From NCBI GenBank assembly GCA_036850595.1, contig CM072152.1, positions 8,203,640-8,267,639 on the forward strand: a stretch of 64,000 bases of DNA, read 5' to 3'. A model generated the notes under the pieces. That model did not search any database. It was not told the origin of the DNA and saw only the letters and a program-made list of their open reading frames with translations. Position 1 is the stretch's first letter; the number at the start of each line of letters is the position of its first letter. This DNA comes from Rhyacichthys aspro (lineage: Eukaryota > Chordata > Actinopteri > Gobiiformes > Rhyacichthyidae). The translations under genes and the position numbers were made by a program. Of this stretch, positions 59,601 to 64,000 are shown piece by piece.

Positions 59601-60789
59601 CTGCAACTACTAAAAGTCACATTCAGCCTACATTTATTTTACACGTGTCCATGGATAAAACCCATACACCAAACAGACGTTTGAAGTGAAAGAGTTTCTG
59701 GGCCAAGGAAACAAACCAGAATTGGGAATACAATGTTACATCACTATTATATAACAGCACCCCAAAGCCTTCTACTGCAGTGAAAAATTCTTTGCAAATA
59801 AGTAATTAAAATAATATAAACCTGAATCCATTTGAGAATGTATTTATTACAGATCAAAGGTAAGTCTAATAATTCAACAGCATAACCCAGACTTGCAAGA
59901 TATGACCACACAAATAAACTATGTATATATGGAAAATATGTCTTGTCTTGATAAAAATAAATAAAAGAAAAAAATTATGTTTTATTTCTTTTCTCCCAAC
60001 TGGTCAATTACAAAACATGCTCTTCATAAGTGAGTCAGTTTATATTACAGTGGAGGTCCACAATGTTGATTCTGACCCCCTGTATTATGTACAAAAAATA
60101 CATATTCCACAACAGCTGCAGAATGGAATGTGTAGCAGGTTCCATCAGAGAGATGAGAACAGTCCAAAACCTCTGACAGGTCCATATTTAAGAAACCTGT
60201 TTTTTTTTTTTTTAGCTTTTCCCATATTCAGCAGAAACCTTCTTAATCAACAGAGCCAATATAGCTTTAGGTAACTGGCTAGGGACTGGTGTATGAACAC
60301 AAAAGTGTCAGAGGTGGGACCAACACCCATTTTACATCACATGGCAACCTGTCCTTTATCTCTGAACGCTATTTACACCAGTGAAATAAAACTAAATCAG
60401 TGTCCAAGAGTCCAAAATATGTGATTAGGAGTAAAAATGAAAACAGATCAAATAGAAAATGTTAATTGTGATTTATGTCAAAACTAAAGTCTTCTTATTC
60501 TTTCTGACTGTGATGTAAATTTTCTTTGTGTTCAATAAAATACCATGTTTCTGTAACCGTTTTAAAACAGGATCAATTTATTTAAGACATTTGGTTGCAA
60601 TATCAACATTCTACAATGAGGTATTTCATGATGCATTCTACAATGAGTTACTTCTTGATGCATTCTACACATTATTTTCAGAAACTTAAGAACTTCACAC
60701 ATAATATTGAGGTTGTGTTTTAATAATCGATGTTGAACACTAAAGTGAAAGACAAACTAAATGCAAATACCTCAAGAAAACACAGAGCG
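59601..60789. other. oser1-manf intergenic interval
   Basis: Divergent intergenic DNA of about 1.2 kb, AT-rich. It holds a 27-bp tandem repeat at 60607-60677 and an AATAAA on + at about 60535. No gene is seen. Confidence 0.7.
60607..60677. repeat. 27-bp tandem repeat, about 2.6 units
   Basis: Units start at 60607, 60634 and 60661, each opening with CATTCTACA. The first two are full length and end in TGATG. Confidence 0.75.
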
Positions 60790-60960
60790 GCGCTGGCCCA
60801 ATCATACTGCGCCAACTGGACGTTGTTCCCGAAAAATTCTGTCGCCGTCCAATCAGAAGAGACGGCGTGGAAAACTACAGGAAATCTTAAACTTCTTGAC
60901 CAATCAGCTTACAGCGTAGTGTGACGTGGCACCGGAAAGCTCGTACTATCAGGAACGCTT
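60790..60960 (+). promoter_or_regulatory. manf: manf promoter with UPRE core and three CCAAT boxes
   Basis: Contains an exact UPRE (XBP1/ATF6) core TGACGTGG at 60922-60929 and CCAAT boxes at 60798, 60849 and 60900, spaced 51 bp apart each time. Nine bases after the first CCAAT is CCAAC, and nine after the second is CGGCG; both are imperfect relatives of the ERSE layout CCAAT-N9-CCACG. An ETS-like ACCGGAA follows at about 60931. MANF is an established unfolded-protein-response target, so this is coherent, but it is motif evidence only. Confidence 0.6.
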
Positions 60961-61084
60961 TCGTGCTCACTTTACCGGCGTCCCTCCTGAAACGGCTGCT
61001 CCTCATGTGTGCGGATTACACCTCCAGACAAGTATTGATTTTAGCTGCCATTTAGGAAAGATCTTTACGTTAAATAGGATCGAA

Positions 61085-61172
61085 ATGTTGTGTTTAGGCG
61101 GGTTGTCGGTGGCCCTTGCCCTCGCTCTGGTACCGGGTAGCACTGAAGCTCTGAAGGAGGGAGAGTGTGAAG
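61085..61172 (+). CDS. manf: manf coding exon 1 (signal peptide)
   Basis: Encodes MLCLGGLSVALALALVPGST, then EALKEGECE. Cleavage is predicted after EA, by analogy with the mammalian LRPGDCE start. The donor is GAAG|GTAAGG, phase 1. An in-frame upstream ATG at 60926 would give a long extension that destroys the signal peptide, so 61085 is chosen. Confidence 0.92.
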
Positions 61173-63985
61173 GTAAGGCTGTCTGCTAGCGTTAGTTAGC
61201 TACAACTGTAAATTACTGACGCCTTTAGCAAATACGATCTATAGTTAGACTAGATTTAGGTTTTAAAGACTAGTACACGTTTAAATTTGTTATCACTAGA
61301 TCAGATATATCCAAACACTTGTCCTGGGCGTGAAGTAATGTATTAATCACGATCTCTAATGTCATACTGCTCTATAAAGGGTAAAAGTTAAAAGTAGTAT
61401 TTATGTGCTTAGCCATTTTTGTGGTAGATTGTAGACATACAGCAAGTAGTCCTTTGTTTTTGTATATTAAAAATTTGTTATTGTCCTTACATAAGTAGGC
61501 CAGAGCTACTACAAAGCTTACTTTGCTTCTCTCACAGTCAAGCTACAGTAAGAGTAACTATGTTAAATGTGCCATACATACTATTTATAACACTGGGGTT
61601 CCCATGGAAAAATCCTATAAATAGCCATTAGTCTCCAATTCAGAAATCTGAGCTTTGTCACATTAATTGTCACATATGTCTTTTATGTAACAATCTGTTA
61701 GTGTGTTCCTAGAAGCCAACGAATCATGTCATATATGTGACATTAACAGGTGCATTTCCTGTAGTTTAATCTATGAGTTTTTGTATTTTATTTTTCAGTG
61801 TGCACAAGCTTTCTTGGAAAGTTTTATGAGTCACTGAAGGACAACAATGTAAACTTCAACAGTGCAGATATCGAAAAGGCCCTTGTAAAAAGCTGCAAAG
61901 ATGCCAAAGGCAAAGATAACCGTTTTGTAAGTATGCAGCAGAAGATACAGTTTAAGCAGAATAGTCTCTGCCTCACTCTTGAAAAATAGGAAGCACTCAT
62001 AAAGCAATTGTCCACTTGAAGTATTTACTGAAACCGTTTTGCAAGAGGAAGAGTACTAATAGAGTTCTGATGTATGAAATGAAAGCTTTTAATGAGCGCT
62101 TTTAAGTGCTCGTCAAATAAAGATATAATCCAGGTTTACTTTAGCTTTTGAATAAACTCTAACATCTGTAATACAGTTATGCTGTGTTTTGAATTGACTG
62201 TGAGCTACGCACTCAAAAATGTACTTTCTATGTAAACAAAATAGTAAAATAGTAAATTATTTAGTTTACAGGTACATTCGCCTCAGTATTGTTTTAAAGA
62301 ACCAGTGAACCACTTCTGCAGCTTGCAAGCTTTAAGATGTAGAATACCATTGAGTGAAAGGCTCCAGCAAAGAGAGGCCGAAACCTATAACAAGACTATA
62401 TGATTATTTATTAGGCACCAGACAGCACAATATTCTTATGGTATGAATGAAGCAACAGGCATATTCTACAAAAAAACCCCACTGTTTTATGTGTAAATAT
62501 TCTCACAGTATCCACTTGTAGGCTCAGGCAGGATGTCTCACATTTGGTTCAAACATATTTCATCGCAAACCCGTCTTCTGAATGTTATCTAGGCATCCAT
62601 CTCTGTTTTTTAAATAGAGAATAGTGTAATTGTATTATTAGTGTATGTATTATTAGGAAGAACATTCAGTGACCTGTATGCTTGTGTTTACAGAAGAGTT
62701 TTATTTTATTTTCTAAATCGTATTTATTGTTTAGTTTTCCTTCCTCATTATATATTATTTGCTATTGTTCATGTTATTTAACATACTCAAGTGAAAGTGT
62801 TAAAACCACTTGTTTGTAGTCAAAAAAAGCATATAGGACTACTTTTTTTTCCCACACAGAGCTATCAGAAATCGATAAGAGAATCAATAGAGAATTGGAT
62901 TGATACACAGAATCATCAGTGGCATTGATATTGATAAAATCTTATCAATTTCCATCCCTAATCATGGTATTGTTTACAATTTTAAAGCTTTCCATGTATT
63001 GGTCTTTTTTTTTTTTTCATTTGTTATTCATTATTCAATAGCATAAATCATATACTACATAATTCCAAACAAATTAATGAATTAAAACAAAGGAATGCAA
63101 TCCCTTAAGGCAGGACTTTAGCTTCTGTTATTGGTCTGTTCATTTGGGCACATCATCTCTTGCTACTGCTAAACCTTAAACACAAACGCATATCAACCTT
63201 TGAAAATGTCCTGTTTCTCCCTCTCTTAAAGAGTCTGAGAGCAAAGAGTCTAAAGTAAAGTAAACTGATGAAATCCAAACTAATGTTTATGTAGCTGTCA
63301 CCCAAACAAACTTTATTCAACTGAAAAGAATGAAGAAAAATGACAAAAAGCGTGTAGCATGCTCACATGTCTCAGAGAGCGTTATTTTAATGGAAATGTA
63401 ATTTCTATCTGTACTTCATCAGCTCATTAAATGAATAGTACATACCAGTATTAAGCGCAAAATACCGTGCTATGGGTAAACTACCCCACGTATTATTTGT
63501 TTGGTAACTATTTCTCTCGCCTATGTTTAGTGCTACTACATTGGGGCAACAAGTGATGCAGCTACCAAGATAATCAATGAGGTGTCCAAACCATTAAGCT
63601 ACCACGTTCCAGTTGAGAAGATCTGTGAGAAACTCAAGAAAAAGGACAGTCAGATCTGTGAACTGAAATACGGTATGCCTTTGAAGGAAGGGCCCTTGTT
63701 TAATTTATTGACATCAGTATACCATTTTTAAAGTGTAAGATATGTCAGATGTTCAAAGTATGAGTCAGTGTTAATTTCTGTGCCTTTATTTTCTATGAAG
63801 ACAAACAGCTGGACCTGAGCACAGTGGATCTCAAAAAGCTCAAAGTGAAAGACCTGAAGAAGATCCTGGAAGAGTGGGGAGAGTCGTGTAAAGGCTGCGC
63901 AGAAAAGTCCGACTTCATTCGCAAAATCACAGAGCTCATGCCCATGTACGCACCTACAGCTGCCAAAGCACGGACAGATCTGTAA
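61085..63985 (+). CDS. manf: mesencephalic astrocyte-derived neurotrophic factor (four coding exons, 180 aa)
   Basis: MANF is an ER-resident and secreted stress-response protein that binds BiP/GRP78 and protects neurons and secretory cells. Coding exons are 61085-61172, 61799-61926, 63531-63672 and 63801-63985, with consensus introns and frame kept. Seen: signal peptide 1-22, then a saposin-like N-domain and a SAP-like C-domain. All eight family cysteines are present (28, 31, 62, 73, 104, 115, 149, 152), including the C-domain CKGC. Family blocks CYYIGAT, KIINEVSKPL and [20 protein letters not shown] are present. The C-terminus RTDL is the KDEL-like ER-retention signal. Length fits human MANF (about 180 aa). 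The near-identity to the MANF C-domain and the RTDL end favour MANF over its paralogue CDNF. Confidence 0.97.
61173..61798 (+). other. manf: manf intron 1
   Basis: A 626-bp AT-rich intron; no other feature seen. Confidence 0.85.
61799..61926 (+). CDS. manf: manf coding exon 2 (saposin-like domain, first half)
   Basis: A 128-nt exon after tttttcag. It encodes VCTSFLGKFYESLKD onward to KGKDNRF, with Cys31 and Cys62 of the saposin-like fold. The donor is TTTT|GTAAGT, phase 0. Confidence 0.95.
61927..63530 (+). other. manf: manf intron 2
   Basis: A 1.6-kb intron containing a decayed MITE end (about 62866-62962) and a T run near 63008. No exon-like sequence is seen. Confidence 0.85.
62866..62962. 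mobile_element. decayed hAT-like MITE fragment in manf intron 2
   Basis: Repeated ATCGATAA/ATTGATA-type words run to an end that reads ATTTCCATCCCTA. Read in reverse this is TAGGGATGG..ATTGATAA, a terminal pattern common in fish non-autonomous elements. Only one terminus is recognisable and no target duplication was found. Confidence 0.4.
63531..63672 (+). CDS. manf: manf coding exon 3
   Basis: A 142-nt exon after ctatgtttag, encoding CYYIGATSDAATKIINEV through QICELKY. It includes Cys73, 104 and 115. The donor is TACG|GTATGC, phase 1. This is the most conserved part of the family. Confidence 0.97.
63801..63985 (+). CDS. manf: manf coding exon 4 (SAP-like C-domain, RTDL end)
   Basis: Follows ttctatgaag (a weaker acceptor with a poor 3' pyrimidine tract). 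It encodes DKQLDLSTVDLKKLKVKDLK, then the CKGC motif, and ends in RTDL and TAA. The 3'UTR starts at 63986 and leaves the window. Confidence 0.97.
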
Positions 63986-64000
63986 CAAAACACAAAGCAA

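Noticed and set aside
60926..61084. Upstream in-frame ATG for manf (60926)
   Set aside because: It would bury the signal peptide inside a longer N-terminus unlike any MANF; it lies in the promoter/5'UTR.
1..64000. CRISPR arrays, prokaryotic operons, rRNA genes, intact transposase genes
   Set aside because: None seen. The tandem repeats found lack unique spacers, and all gene structure is vertebrate.

Overview
The window is vertebrate nuclear DNA, most likely from a ray-finned (teleost, probably percomorph) fish. The genes have short exons with GT..AG introns, the DNA between them is AT-rich, and the repeats are of fish type: tRNA-derived SINEs, hAT-like MITEs and decayed L2/Rex-type LINE pieces. 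There are no operons, prokaryotic genes or CRISPR arrays.

Three protein-coding genes can be rebuilt exon by exon. (1) Syndecan-4 (sdc4), + strand, 11760-24790: five coding exons, 210 aa, with a first intron of about 11.7 kb. It encodes a type I membrane heparan-sulfate proteoglycan core protein. (2) oser1 (oxidative-stress-responsive serine-rich protein 1), - strand, 58672-56663: three coding exons, 366 aa, with a non-coding 5' exon ending at 59167. (3) manf (mesencephalic astrocyte-derived neurotrophic factor), + strand, 61085-63985: four coding exons, 180 aa, complete, with its 3'UTR running off the window. All splice junctions keep frame.

Layout: 0-10.3 kb is non-coding, with a LINE fragment, minisatellites and a hAT-type MITE nested in an older repeat. 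10.3-10.7 kb is a CpG-rich, promoter-like island ending in a perfect splice donor. 11.4-25.5 kb is sdc4. 25.5-56.2 kb is a roughly 30 kb gene desert with SINEs, decayed tandem repeats and several GC-richer islands that may be enhancers. 56.2-59.6 kb is oser1, and 60.8-64 kb is manf.

oser1 and manf are head to head, with promoters about 1.4 kb apart. Both are stress-response genes. The oser1 promoter side carries two FOXO-type sites, a CRE-like site and an E-box. The manf promoter carries an exact UPRE core and three CCAAT boxes. sdc4 functions separately, in cell-matrix adhesion and growth-factor co-reception.

I found no clearly new multi-gene system. The most notable observations are: the boundary of sdc4 exon 2, which combines a tandem NAGNAG acceptor with an overlapping donor consensus; the candidate alternative first exon about 1 kb upstream of sdc4; a 13-bp nuclear-receptor DR1 string occurring exactly three times in 43 kb; and the MITE insertion whose unoccupied site survives in a related repeat copy 22 kb away.
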